Assembly: GCA_964526475.1 (NCBI GenBank)
Contig: CAZGKF010000048.1
Location: 1 to 24,051 of the forward strand
DNA length: 24,051 nt
Reading direction: 5' to 3'
Origin: CAYVTV01 sp964526475
GTDB lineage: Bacteria > Bacteroidota > Bacteroidia > Bacteroidales > GCA-2748055
Notes under the pieces: model-generated
The model's database searches: none
What the model was told of the DNA's origin: nothing
The model's input: the letters and a program-made list of their open reading frames with translations, nothing else
Made by a program: the position numbers and the translations under genes
Shown: positions 1-7,796 of the stretch, piece by piece
Position numbering within the stretch: position 1 is the first letter of the stretch
How the letters are laid out: the number at the start of each line of letters is the position of its first letter

Positions 1-2
1 GT

Positions 3-65
3 GGAACAAGCCCTGAACACATACGAAGAATTGTGGAAGTAGTGAAAGAGGTAAACCAGATTTAA
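3..65 (+). CDS. C-terminal tail of an unidentified protein (5' end outside window)
   Basis: The third forward frame is open from the window edge and stops with TAA at 63-65, giving about 20 residues that end in a charged amphipathic helix (EHIRRIVEVVKEVNQI). Frame 1 is also open, ending TAG at 40-42 with QALNTYEELWK, so the true frame is not certain. I prefer frame 3 for its helical, charged C-terminus. No family can be named from so little. It would converge on the minus-strand sugar isomerase, 47 bases away. Confidence 0.35.
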   Translation, partial: GTSPEHIRRIVEVVKEVNQI

Positions 66-112
66 GGGGGAGAGGCTTGAATGTTTATAAGGTGATAAAT
101 GCTTTTAGATGA

Positions 113-1051
113 TCACATAACCAGTATTTTTGCAGTTAAGTTAGAAATGCTGGTTTGTATTGCATCGAAAGGCTTCCCGTCTTTTGTGCTGTCCTGTTCA
201 ACTATCATATACTCCATACCGGCAATATCCTGAGCTTCAAGAATTGTTTTGAAATCTATCACGCCTTCCCCAACAGGAGCAAAATCATCAGTATTGGTAT
301 GAAAGAAGGGTTCTTCTTTCGTGAACATATCTTTCATGTGAAAGAGCCTGAACCTGCCAGGATATTTATTGAACATCTCCACCAAATCCTGTCCGGCTTT
401 TGTTGCCCAGAAAATATCAATTTCCATGGTTACAAGATCTTTCTCAAGCTCAGCCATAAAAATGTCATAAAAAGGCACCTTTCCATCAACAGTGTCGAAT
501 TCAAAGTTGTGATTGTGATATCCGAACTGTATTCCGTACTCTTTCATGATCGTTCCAACCTGGTTCCAGTCGGCTGCCATTTTCTGATAACTGGCTATTG
601 TGGTCCGGGCTTCTTCAACAACCCAGGGTTGTATACAATATTTAACATCCAGTTTGGCATGGTCTTCAGCCATTTTTGTAGCGTTTTCGAGAGTAATGCC
701 TTCAGCTTCAACCTGGGTGTGACTGCTAAGGATTACCATATCAAGGTCTTCCACCATTCTCTTAAACTCAGCCGGTTCATAACCGTAAAACTTACCATCA
801 GCATATCCTGCCAGTTCGAGGTATTTATAACCCATGTCTGATACCTTTTTCAGGGAGCCGGGAACATCAGTTTCCATGGCATCACGTATAGTGTAGAGTT
901 GAAGCCCTATGCCGTATGATCTGATATCTTCAGCAGAAAGTTTAGTTGTGCTGCCTTTTGGTTTACAACCATAGTGTGAAAGGAACATTGTTCCTAATGT
1001 ACCTGCTGCTGTCACACGCAGGAAATCTCTTCTTGAATGCTTTGTATTCAT
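113..1051 (-). CDS. Tat-exported sugar phosphate isomerase/epimerase (AP endonuclease family 2 TIM barrel)
   Basis: A 312-residue xylose-isomerase-like TIM-barrel protein. The N-terminus carries a twin-arginine motif (SRRDFL, residues 6-11) followed by a hydrophobic stretch, so it is probably exported folded to the periplasm. Cys29 lies in SHYGC, a poor lipobox, so lipid anchoring is doubtful. The barrel has the expected metal and active-site signatures: GYHNHNFEF (177-185), EIDIFWA (210-216), FHMKDM (237-242), GEGVIDF (261-267) and IVEQD (283-287). Family members isomerise or epimerise sugars and inositols, or act in 3-keto-glycoside breakdown; the substrate cannot be read from sequence. Length is usual for Bacteroidota members. 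Start is ATG without a recognisable Shine-Dalgarno, and I see no full TAnnTTTG element just upstream. It stands alone, with a 534-base gap on its 5' side. Confidence 0.88.
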   Translation of the reverse strand: MNTKHSRRDFLRVTAAGTLGTMFLSHYGCKPKGSTTKLSAEDIRSYGIGLQLYTIRDAMETDVPGSLKKVSDMGYKYLELAGYADGKFYGYEPAEFKRMVEDLDMVILSSHTQVEAEGITLENATKMAEDHAKLDVKYCIQPWVVEEARTTIASYQKMAADWNQVGTIMKEYGIQFGYHNHNFEFDTVDGKVPFYDIFMAELEKDLVTMEIDIFWATKAGQDLVEMFNKYPGRFRLFHMKDMFTKEEPFFHTNTDDFAPVGEGVIDFKTILEAQDIAGMEYMIVEQDSTKDGKPFDAIQTSISNLTAKILVM

Positions 1052-1585
1052 TGTATCGGGTATAAATTATTAATATGAATGTTGATTAAAAAGGATATTC
1101 AAAATTGATAATAAAAATACAAAAAAGATTTTTAAACTTCTCAATACAGTCAATTATAAAATTTTCATTCTATTGTAACTATTATTCAGCAACAAACGTC
1201 TTATCATCAAAAAATTGTCAAATTTTCAGACGGAATATTCAGATTTATTCTGAAAAATATATGCGATGAGGAAAAAGTGTGGGGAATACACCGGGTATCT
1301 GACCGCCGAAAATTTACGAAGAGAGAATAATAAAAACTTGTTGAAAGTTCTTTGAGCTGAATAGACAATCCCGGTATGCCGCTATATGGAACTTTTCAGG
1401 ACGATCAATTCAGAGCTTAACTTCCGTCATTTAAACAGAAGAACCAGCTGTTCAACAATATTTTTTTTTTAAAATGATGAATAGATATCAACTTTACTAA
1501 TAAATAAAGACTAAAAAGTGAAAAGTACAAAAAGCAATTTTGTAATACATATAATATTAATCTAAAATTAAGGAGGACTCAAAAA
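1052..1585. other. 534-base intergenic stretch without a clear gene
   Basis: No gene I would defend. Two short plus-strand reading frames start with ATG: 1266-1355 (29 residues, begins MRKKCGEYTGY) and one starting near 1385 (begins MELFRTINSEL) that runs into the T-run. They may be chance or remnants of a lost gene. Around 1441-1453 there is a weak hairpin (GAAC/GTTC around CAGCT), followed at 1461-1470 by ten T residues, which could act as a poor terminator. No IS ends, tRNA or repeats recognised. Confidence 0.4.
1570..1576 (+). promoter_or_regulatory. Strong Shine-Dalgarno (AAGGAGG)
   Basis: AAGGAGG lies 9 bases before the ATG at 1586. Such a perfect anti-16S match is uncommon in Bacteroidota, where most starts lack one, and none of the other intact genes here has an equal one. 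It fixes the start of the small secreted protein. Confidence 0.75.
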
Positions 1586-2062
1586 ATGAAAAAATTAAAT
1601 TCTTTGGTATTGATAGGGGCTTTTTGCCTTTCATCTATGGTTAAGGCCGGTTTACCCGATTATATCGTTACCACCGATGAGGTTAACTATTTCGAAAAAG
1701 TTCGTTATGGAATTTCATCAGTTATTTTAGGGATTAAAAATTCCGGGAAGGTTCGCTACGACTCAGAAGATGTTATTGCATTCAGGAAAGATGGACATAC
1801 TTTTGAAAGAGTACCTGTTATTTTTAATAACAAAGAAACCGGAAAATATACCTTTATGGAGCTGGTGGCTTACAGAAACGGTTTTAAATTATACAGGCAC
1901 AGTTACTACACAGGAATTAACAGTCCAACATCATATGAATTCTTTGTTTTCAAGGATGGTTGTTTCCATGTTAGTTTTGATGAGAAGAACTTCAAAAGTC
2001 TGAGTGAATTTTTCTTCAGGAAGGAATATATGGTTCCCAATTCCTATATGGTAATATCATGA
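1586..2062 (+). CDS. Small secreted protein of unknown function
   Basis: A 158-residue protein with a typical Sec signal peptide: MKK start, hydrophobic core to about residue 18, likely cleavage after MVKA at 21. The mature part is rich in aromatic and charged residues and alternates in a way that suggests a beta-rich periplasmic or secreted domain; I recognise no family. The start is set by the AAGGAGG site. Just past its TGA, the +1 frame runs open for another 31 codons (see 2058-2153), so the native protein may have been longer and this copy frameshifted. It stands alone between a long intergenic region and the 3' end of the PpiD-like gene, which converges on it. Codon use looks like that of its neighbours. 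Confidence 0.72.
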   Translation: MKKLNSLVLIGAFCLSSMVKAGLPDYIVTTDEVNYFEKVRYGISSVILGIKNSGKVRYDSEDVIAFRKDGHTFERVPVIFNNKETGKYTFMELVAYRNGFKLYRHSYYTGINSPTSYEFFVFKDGCFHVSFDEKNFKSLSEFFFRKEYMVPNSYMVIS

Positions 2063-2153
2063 AGAATTGCAATACGATATCAATGCTTTTCTGTCAACCA
2101 AGAAGGGAAAAATGAAATTAAAATTTCGTTCCCCTAATCTGGAATTGGTATAA
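2058..2153 (+). other. Possible out-of-frame continuation of the preceding small secreted protein
   Basis: Reading in the +1 frame from CAT at 2058 gives an open run, HEELQYDINAFLSTKKGK and on to NLELV, ending at TAA 2151-2153. The upstream frame ends TGA at 2060-2062, exactly where this frame opens; a TAA at 2052-2054 closes it on the 5' side. The residue composition is protein-like, and one lost base near 2055-2060 would fuse the two into about 189 residues. It could still be chance: 31 open codons are not rare. Confidence 0.3.
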
Positions 2154-2190
2154 GGTTGACCTTTAAATAATTACCTATGATAAATAAAGC

Positions 2191-4329
2191 TTAGTAGAAC
2201 TTAATTCTTTTATCCTTAATATTCGCTTTATCCTGTAATGCCTGGTAACCTTCAAAAGAAACCCTGCTATCTATACTGTATCCAAGTCGGATCTGTGCTG
2301 ATTCAATGTCGGTTTCTTCAGGTGTTGTGAGGTTATTAACACTCAGTACAAATACTCCGTTCTCTCCTTTTACAGGTTCGGAAAGAATGTTTTGCTCCAT
2401 GTTCACAGCGTATGCAACAACAGCAGGTTCAAGTCCAACTCCTGTTACATAAGGATTAGACAGACGAACACTTGTGGCTTCATAAACAGGCACATTAAGC
2501 AGGGATGCCACATTTTCAATTGATGATGCTTCTCCTGTTTTTTCACTGATCTGTTCAGCCAGTTTATCTAGTTTCTTCTGTTTGCTCAGGATGATTTCAA
2601 TTTCTGTTTTCACACCGCTGAGAGGGGCAAATCCTTTTTCTTTCACGTTGCTGAGAGCAGCAATGACATAGCGTTCGTCCAGATCGAATATCTGGCTTAC
2701 AGATTTTTCCTCATTTTCGAAAGCCCAGCGAATGATCTCTCTGGAATTGTCAAGTCCGGGAATGGCGTTATCTCCGGGGCCGAAATCAGATGCAAACCTG
2801 GGTGTAATGTTATCAGCAATACAAGCATCCCTGAATTTTTCCAGGTTTACAGCCTTATTTCTAAACTCAACAGCGCTGGCATAATATCCCTGGTAAGTAA
2901 GGTCACTTGGAATGACTTCTCTCACAAGAAAGGCTATTTTTAATTTCCTTGACCTTTGGCTTTGGTCGTCGATCCGGATTACATGGTGTCCATAATTTGT
3001 TTTTACAACTATAACATCCCCTTTTTTCCCGCTGAAGCATGCATCATTAAATGCTGGGATCATCATACCTTCCCTGAACCATCCCAGGTCACCTCCAATT
3101 TCCCTGTTACTTTGATCACCGGAGAATTCGAGAGCCAGCTGCTCAAATCTTGCACCCCTTTCAATTAACTGTTTCAGGCTGTCAGCAATTACTTTTGATC
3201 TTGTTTCATCTCTTTGCATGGACGGAGTTATAAGTATGTGCCTGGCTTTTACAGAATCGGGTAAATAGTTGATCTCCATAAGTCTTGCCAGCCTGTATGC
3301 TCCATCCTCAAAATAAGGGCCTACAGTTGTACCTGGTTTCGCATTAAAAAGAGAATCTTTAATTGCTACAGGTAAATCATCATAACTGTAATTTTGGTTT
3401 TGATAAGGTAAATCCGAATTTGAGTTAACAAATGCGACAGGATTTTCAGACCTTGAAAATGGCAACCGGCTTTGTTCAATATATTCTTTTGCTTTATTGT
3501 CATCATTAGAGGAAGGAGTAATCTCAAAAACGACATATTCGATACTTCTGGTACTTTCCTGCCGGAATTGCGGTTTATAATCATTGTAGTACTTTTCAAC
3601 TTCCCTGTTGCTAACGGATATGTCATCATCAGAAATTGTATTGAAGTTTACATAGGTAAAGCTGAAATCCACCTGTGAAGATGTTTCCTGGGCATAAGAA
3701 GACGCGTCAAGTTTTGAAGGTTTCAACCCTTTGCTGACAAGAATGAAATATTTCTGTGCAAGTCGCTCGTCAACAATCTGATTTTCAATAAAAATCCATC
3801 TTCTTTTTTCTTCTTTGTAAACAGGATTGGTTATGGCGTTGAAATAATTGATCATCTGAAAACGATTGAATTCACCGGTTTCAGGGTTTGTGAACATATT
3901 GCGGATAATGGGATGCGGTTCATTCATTATGATGTTCATTTCTCCGGAATGTATCGAATCACCCTGAAGCATGGTTACCAGTTCTTCATCGCTTATCTGT
4001 ATTCCGATCTTTTTTATAGATTTTCCCAGAACTATTTCACGAATGAGTTCATTCCATGCTTCTTCCCGTATCATCTGTATCTGACTGGCATCAAGTGATG
4101 ATACCTGATAATTCATCCGATAGAACTCTGACATAGTCTCAATTCTTGAATTAAAATCAAAATAATTTATTGATTCCCCGCCTATTTCGGCTACTTCAAG
4201 TCTTTTCCCGCTAAAAACCGAAGGTCCCGAACTGAAAAGATCACCAAGAATAAATGCCAGTAAAGCGAGTCCAATCACCACTGCAACGAGAATTCCTGCC
4301 TGGTTTCTTATTTTTTGTAATGTTGCCAT
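2191..4329 (-). CDS. ppiD: SurA/PpiD-like periplasmic peptidyl-prolyl cis-trans isomerase
   Basis: A 712-residue inner-membrane-anchored chaperone. Residues 12-29 form one transmembrane helix right after a short cytoplasmic head (MATLQKIRNQ), the PpiD layout. A SurA-N-like chaperone region follows (about 45-250), then one parvulin rotamase domain (about 360-455) with KARHILI (361-367), GGDLGWF (412-418), a PAFNDACF stretch (425-432) and GHHVIRI (447-453). The C-terminal third is a second chaperone-like region. PpiD proteins assist outer-membrane and exported proteins leaving the Sec translocon. E. coli PpiD is somewhat shorter (about 620 residues). It follows the CNNM/CBS gene after 75 bases, and a near-consensus promoter sits in that gap, so it may be transcribed both with the operon and on its own. 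ATG start; no Shine-Dalgarno. Confidence 0.9.
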   Translation of the reverse strand: MATLQKIRNQAGILVAVVIGLALLAFILGDLFSSGPSVFSGKRLEVAEIGGESINYFDFNSRIETMSEFYRMNYQVSSLDASQIQMIREEAWNELIREIVLGKSIKKIGIQISDEELVTMLQGDSIHSGEMNIIMNEPHPIIRNMFTNPETGEFNRFQMINYFNAITNPVYKEEKRRWIFIENQIVDERLAQKYFILVSKGLKPSKLDASSYAQETSSQVDFSFTYVNFNTISDDDISVSNREVEKYYNDYKPQFRQESTRSIEYVVFEITPSSNDDNKAKEYIEQSRLPFSRSENPVAFVNSNSDLPYQNQNYSYDDLPVAIKDSLFNAKPGTTVGPYFEDGAYRLARLMEINYLPDSVKARHILITPSMQRDETRSKVIADSLKQLIERGARFEQLALEFSGDQSNREIGGDLGWFREGMMIPAFNDACFSGKKGDVIVVKTNYGHHVIRIDDQSQRSRKLKIAFLVREVIPSDLTYQGYYASAVEFRNKAVNLEKFRDACIADNITPRFASDFGPGDNAIPGLDNSREIIRWAFENEEKSVSQIFDLDERYVIAALSNVKEKGFAPLSGVKTEIEIILSKQKKLDKLAEQISEKTGEASSIENVASLLNVPVYEATSVRLSNPYVTGVGLEPAVVAYAVNMEQNILSEPVKGENGVFVLSVNNLTTPEETDIESAQIRLGYSIDSRVSFEGYQALQDKANIKDKRIKFY

Positions 4330-4364
4330 CTATTTAAATTTTTTGATCAATAAATTTCAGGGTA

Positions 4365-4398
4365 CGAATATAGTAATTTCCACATAGATTTCTGCAAA
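4365..4398 (-). promoter_or_regulatory. Possible Bacteroidota-type promoter for the PpiD-like gene
   Basis: On the minus strand TATATTCG (4365-4372) matches TAnnTTTG at five of its six fixed positions. A TTTG lies upstream at 4395-4398 with 22 bases between, slightly over the usual 19-21. It sits 36 bases before the ATG at 4329. Confidence 0.3.
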
Positions 4399-4404
4399 TT
4401 GAGT

Positions 4405-5685
4405 TTATTTACTGTCAGGAATTTTTTTCATGTGAATCAATTCAATCCGTGTGGAACTTACTTTCAGAACGCGTATAACAAAAGTTTCGACCGTGAGAGT
4501 TATATTTGGTTCGGGGATACTCTCGTAATGAAAAATTATGAACCCGGCAAGGGTATCATAGTCTTCGTTTTTTGGAATATCAAGATTATATTTTTCGTTT
4601 AAATAATCAATTTCGATTCGGGCAGAGAAAACAAATTCATTTTCATTTATCTGTTTCTCTATTAATTCCTGGATATCGTGTTCATCCTCAATTTCGCCGA
4701 AAATCTCTTCCATTATGTCCTCAAGGGTAATGATTCCTGAAGTGCCCCCGTATTCATCCACCACCAGCGCAATACTTTTTTGTTCCTTTATCAGTTTCCT
4801 GAAGAGGTTTTTTACCTGCATGGATTCCGGAACTATTGATAATGGAGTCTGTATTTCCCTGATACTTTTAGGATGTTTAAACAGGTCTTTGGATTTAACG
4901 TAAGCTATAATATTATCAATAGAGTCCTCATAAATAAGAATTTTTGAGTACCCTGTTTCAGCGGCCTTTTCACGCAGCATTTCAAGAGAACTATTCATTT
5001 CCAGCGCTGTGATATCAGTTCTTGGTACCATACAATCTCTTACTTTCAATCTGGAAAATAAGAGTGTATTCTGAAATATTTTTATTTCCGGATTTTCTTC
5101 TGAAATATTTGTATCTGAGAGGCTCGTTTCATTTACAAGGTGGTCAATATCCACCATTCCAAAAACCGGTTTTTTATCGTTTCGGGCGACTTGAACATTC
5201 ATGCTAAATCCAAAACGAAGAATAAGATCTGCTATCCACAATATTATGATAGTTATCGGATATAGTAATATGTATAAAACGAAAACCGGAAAAGAAAATA
5301 AATTCAGAGTAAGGTTTGGCCGTGCCCTGAAAAGTGTTTTTGGGATGAATTCCCCTGTAAAGAGAATGATAAATGTACTGACCACTGTTTGAATGGAGAG
5401 AATGGTAATTTCATTGGTAATAAATAAATTATAACGCAATATGGGATACATCAGCCTGGCTATTGCAATACCATAAATTACCAGAGCGATGTTGTTCCCA
5501 ATAAGCATAGTACCAATATAATAACCAGGTTTTGAAATAAAAATGGAGATTATCCTTGAAGACAGGGATCCATGCCTTTTGTCGAGTTCAATTTTTAAAC
5601 GGTTGGATGAAATAAATGCAATCTCCATACCTGAAAAGAAAGCTGAAAACACCAAAGCAAATATTATAATGAGGTAAAGAGACAT
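4405..5685 (-). CDS. CNNM/CorC-type 'hemolysin' family membrane protein with CBS pair
   Basis: A 426-residue protein with the standard three-part layout. A DUF21/CNNM transmembrane domain covers about residues 1-165, with FFSGMEIAFISSNRLKIE (16-33), GNNIALV (63-69) and GEFIPKTLFR (111-120). A CBS pair follows (about 213-335), opening with VRDCMVPRTDITAL and closing with ALVVDEYGGTSGIITLED (306-323). The CorC/HlyC C-terminal domain (about 345-420) contains YDTLAGFIIF (376-385). CNNM proteins are linked to Mg2+ (and Co2+) efflux or Na+/Mg2+ exchange; 'hemolysin' is a historical label. Bacteroidota GldE is related, but the gld context is absent, so I do not use that name. The ATG is one base after the stop of the 59-residue membrane protein, showing tight co-transcription. 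Confidence 0.9.
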   Translation of the reverse strand: MSLYLIIIFALVFSAFFSGMEIAFISSNRLKIELDKRHGSLSSRIISIFISKPGYYIGTMLIGNNIALVIYGIAIARLMYPILRYNLFITNEITILSIQTVVSTFIILFTGEFIPKTLFRARPNLTLNLFSFPVFVLYILLYPITIIILWIADLILRFGFSMNVQVARNDKKPVFGMVDIDHLVNETSLSDTNISEENPEIKIFQNTLLFSRLKVRDCMVPRTDITALEMNSSLEMLREKAAETGYSKILIYEDSIDNIIAYVKSKDLFKHPKSIREIQTPLSIVPESMQVKNLFRKLIKEQKSIALVVDEYGGTSGIITLEDIMEEIFGEIEDEHDIQELIEKQINENEFVFSARIEIDYLNEKYNLDIPKNEDYDTLAGFIIFHYESIPEPNITLTVETFVIRVLKVSSTRIELIHMKKIPDSK

Positions 5686-5686
5686 C

Positions 5687-5866
5687 TTAAGATTTTTTAC
5701 GCCGTTGTCTCCTGTAAAGATACATTAATAAGGATAAAACTGAAATAAGGAAATACTGTACTACATAATTACCTTTGATATAAAGGCTGTGAAAGGCTGC
5801 TGCTAAGGCAGCTATCCCTGTAAGGAGCCATAATAACTCAGGGATTTTCTGAATCTGTCGGTTCAT
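5687..5866 (-). CDS. Small two-helix membrane protein between lptC and the CNNM gene
   Basis: A 59-residue gene. It begins MNRQIQKIPELLWLL and has two predicted membrane helices, about residues 10-28 (LLWLLTGIAALAAAFHSL) and 35-51 (VVQYFLISVLSLLMYLY), then a strongly basic tail (RRQRRKKS). Two helices with a positive C-terminal tail suggest a hairpin in the inner membrane with both ends in the cytoplasm. The ATG (5866) lies inside lptC, overlapping its end by 29 bases, and the TAA ends one base before the CNNM start, so the frame fills the gap between those genes exactly. That fit, plus the codon pattern, makes a real gene likely. No Shine-Dalgarno is obvious, so translational coupling to lptC is probable. 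I recognise no family. A role with LptC, the LPS exporter or the CNNM protein is only a guess from position. Confidence 0.72.
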   Translation of the reverse strand: MNRQIQKIPELLWLLTGIAALAAAFHSLYIKGNYVVQYFLISVLSLLMYLYRRQRRKKS

Positions 5867-6440
5867 CTTTTACATGTATTGTTCCCCTTGAGCCCTTTAA
5901 TTTCCAATTGGTAAATTTCTGGTTAGCTTCAAATCCATTTTGACCATAGAATGTACCGTCTTTATTTTCTATTCGGGAAAAGCTGTTTGAGTATATTTTT
6001 TTTGATTTTTCATCCCAGAATAATTCTTCTGTGTTTAGTTTTTCACTTTTTTCATGGTTTTCCGCTATAACATTTCCTTTTGCATTCCAAAATTTCTCCT
6101 CATTATAATAAATAGCATAATCAGCAGTTAATTCCGACTCATATTCCATTTCAGAATTAAAGAAAAAAATTTTTAAACCATCAGGAAATAAAATGTATGG
6201 TCGTTCAGCCCTGGAATACTGTTTTATGGTTTCAGCTACCATCCTGGCTTTAACAATACCTGAATCGGAATAAATTATATCCATGTTTTTACCCTGAATA
6301 TCTGGCAGTTCTTCAGGGTTTGTAAGGAGATTTATCCTTTCGATATCATTTTCGCAGGAAAAAAGAAAAAAAACTCCTGTAATGATCAGGAGTTTTAATA
6401 ATTCTTTTAGAGGAGAAGTGGTTTTAATAACATAACTCAC
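5838..6440 (-). CDS. lptC: LPS export system periplasmic protein LptC
   Basis: A 200-residue bitopic protein that belongs to the Lpt bridge moving lipopolysaccharide from the inner membrane to the outer membrane. I choose the GTG at 6438-6440: an AAGGAG site lies 9 bases upstream (6450-6455), the GTG overlaps the TGA of the TPR gene, and the protein then starts directly before its hydrophobic segment (LLKLLIITGVFFLFSC). The ATG at 6485 would add 15 residues lying inside the TPR gene. FLFSC at the end of the segment looks like a lipobox, so it may be a lipoprotein, as Bacteroidota LptC proteins often are. The body has the repeating beta strands of the LptC/OstA fold, with the diagnostic stretch KLNTEELFWDEKSKKIYS followed by FYGQNGFEANQKFTNWKL. 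It sits between the TPR gene and the 59-residue membrane protein. Confidence 0.88.
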   Translation of the reverse strand: MSYVIKTTSPLKELLKLLIITGVFFLFSCENDIERINLLTNPEELPDIQGKNMDIIYSDSGIVKARMVAETIKQYSRAERPYILFPDGLKIFFFNSEMEYESELTADYAIYYNEEKFWNAKGNVIAENHEKSEKLNTEELFWDEKSKKIYSNSFSRIENKDGTFYGQNGFEANQKFTNWKLKGSRGTIHVKDEPTDSENP

Positions 6441-7786
6441 ATTGATGATCTCCTTGCACGAGCTGTTGTAGTCTTGTTGATCCATCCTTTAATGGTATAT
6501 GGGTCTCCTTCTTTAATACTCCGGAAAAAAAGATCTTCCATTGATGGGAAATACTGGCTGTAGTCCTTCACAAGATTTGAAGCCTTGTCAGCTACTGATG
6601 AGTCAGCATTTAAGGCTTTCTGGAACATGTCAACAGCAAACCAGTAAACAGCTTGTTGTTCAAACTGATCGGAAAAATCATTTTTCCCTGCAAGGTATAT
6701 GGTCCCTATTAAAATATATGGATCACCCCATTCCGGTTTTAATCTGGTGGCTTCGAAGGCAAAGTTTACAGCAACAACATTCTGTTGAAGATATTGATAA
6801 GTAAGGAGTGCCAGTTCGTAATAGTATAAAGCCTTATCATCATCGACAGTTGTTCTTTCTATGGCTTCAAGATAATATTTTCTTGCAGTTGTATAATTTT
6901 CCTTTCTCAGGAATAATCGGGCAAGGTTATGGGCAGCATCAGCTGAGGGTTGCAGTTCATAAAGATTAACAGAAGCATCTGCAAATAATTTTTCACTTTC
7001 ACACTGAGCAATAGTCAGAAATTCAGTTACTGTGAGAAGGAACTCCAGGTTGTCCTTATTTTGTTCAAATTTTGGTCCGTAAATATTGTTAATGGCATCA
7101 CAGGTAAGTGCACCGCTTTCCCTGATATTCGAATCTATTACCTCTTTGGCCGTTTTTGTCCTGGTATCGGCTCTTCTGCCAAGCTTCCTGTCAAGTATGC
7201 TGGAAGTTAAAATATAATCGTTAATAACCTGTTCATTATCAATGGATTTCTCAACAAACAGGCTTATACTGGCTGACATAAATGTTGTAAGAACAACAGG
7301 AGAACTTTTAAATTCATCAATTTCAATGGATCGTTTCAGGCAGTTATAGCCTTCCTTGATAAATTCTATACCCTCGTTTCTTCTGTATCGAAGAAGGTCA
7401 ACTCCTTTACGTCCCAATACATTTCCTTCATCGCCAAAGTATTTAATCCTCTGATCATAGATCATCATGATCGTGTCGCAATATGCAGCAGCTTTTACAG
7501 GATCAGATTCTTTTTCCAGGAATGATCTGTACATAATAACACCATATGCATAAAGGGATTCGCGTGATGCAGGACATTCATTGAAGACAATCCTCCATGG
7601 GCCAATAGCATCATTATAATTATTATGTTTATAGAATTCATAATATAGTGAAAGATTCATCAAACATTGCACACTGTCTTCTCCTTTTCCATAAGTTGAA
7701 CCATCCATAACTCCTTTCTGAGCGTATGTTCCTACAGCCAGAAGACTTAGTAAGGCAAAGGATAAAAGTATTAATCTTGTTTTCAT
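6437..7786 (-). CDS. Exported TPR-repeat protein
   Basis: A 449-residue periplasmic protein with a Sec signal peptide (MKTRLILLSFALLSLLAVGTYA, cleavage near residue 22). The middle and C-terminal half are helical repeats of TPR type, clearest at NLARLFLRKENYTTARKYYL, at the following ALYYYELALLTYQYLQQN and at WGDPYILIGTIYLAGKND. The protein ends with a short conserved-looking tail, DPYTIKGWINKTTTARAR. TPR proteins are scaffolds; the partner is unknown. This gene commonly precedes lptC in Bacteroidota, which suggests a link to the outer membrane or LPS transport, but that is inference. It starts 10 bases after the outer-membrane protein stop, and its own stop overlaps the lptC start. Confidence 0.82.
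   Translation of the reverse strand: MKTRLILLSFALLSLLAVGTYAQKGVMDGSTYGKGEDSVQCLMNLSLYYEFYKHNNYNDAIGPWRIVFNECPASRESLYAYGVIMYRSFLEKESDPVKAAAYCDTIMMIYDQRIKYFGDEGNVLGRKGVDLLRYRRNEGIEFIKEGYNCLKRSIEIDEFKSSPVVLTTFMSASISLFVEKSIDNEQVINDYILTSSILDRKLGRRADTRTKTAKEVIDSNIRESGALTCDAINNIYGPKFEQNKDNLEFLLTVTEFLTIAQCESEKLFADASVNLYELQPSADAAHNLARLFLRKENYTTARKYYLEAIERTTVDDDKALYYYELALLTYQYLQQNVVAVNFAFEATRLKPEWGDPYILIGTIYLAGKNDFSDQFEQQAVYWFAVDMFQKALNADSSVADKASNLVKDYSQYFPSMEDLFFRSIKEGDPYTIKGWINKTTTARARRSSM
6450..6455 (-). promoter_or_regulatory. Ribosome binding site that decides the lptC start
   Basis: On the minus strand AAGGAG is followed by 9 bases and GTG at 6440. It lies inside the final codons of the TPR gene, so ribosomes ending there could reinitiate at lptC. 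Confidence 0.55.
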
Positions 7787-7796
7787 GGTTTAAGAA

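Noticed and set aside
155..841. Open plus-strand frame of 228 residues
   Set aside because: It lies fully opposite the well-supported sugar isomerase gene and has no recognisable domain; antisense shadow.
1338..1360. GTTCTTTGA block resembling the rRNA leader boxA
   Set aside because: No rRNA, promoter pair or further leader similarity nearby; a short chance match.
4405..5685. Naming the CNNM/CBS gene gldE
   Set aside because: Same superfamily, but no gldD or other gliding gene is adjacent, and the lptC-ppiD neighbourhood is typical of the general hemolysin-family member.
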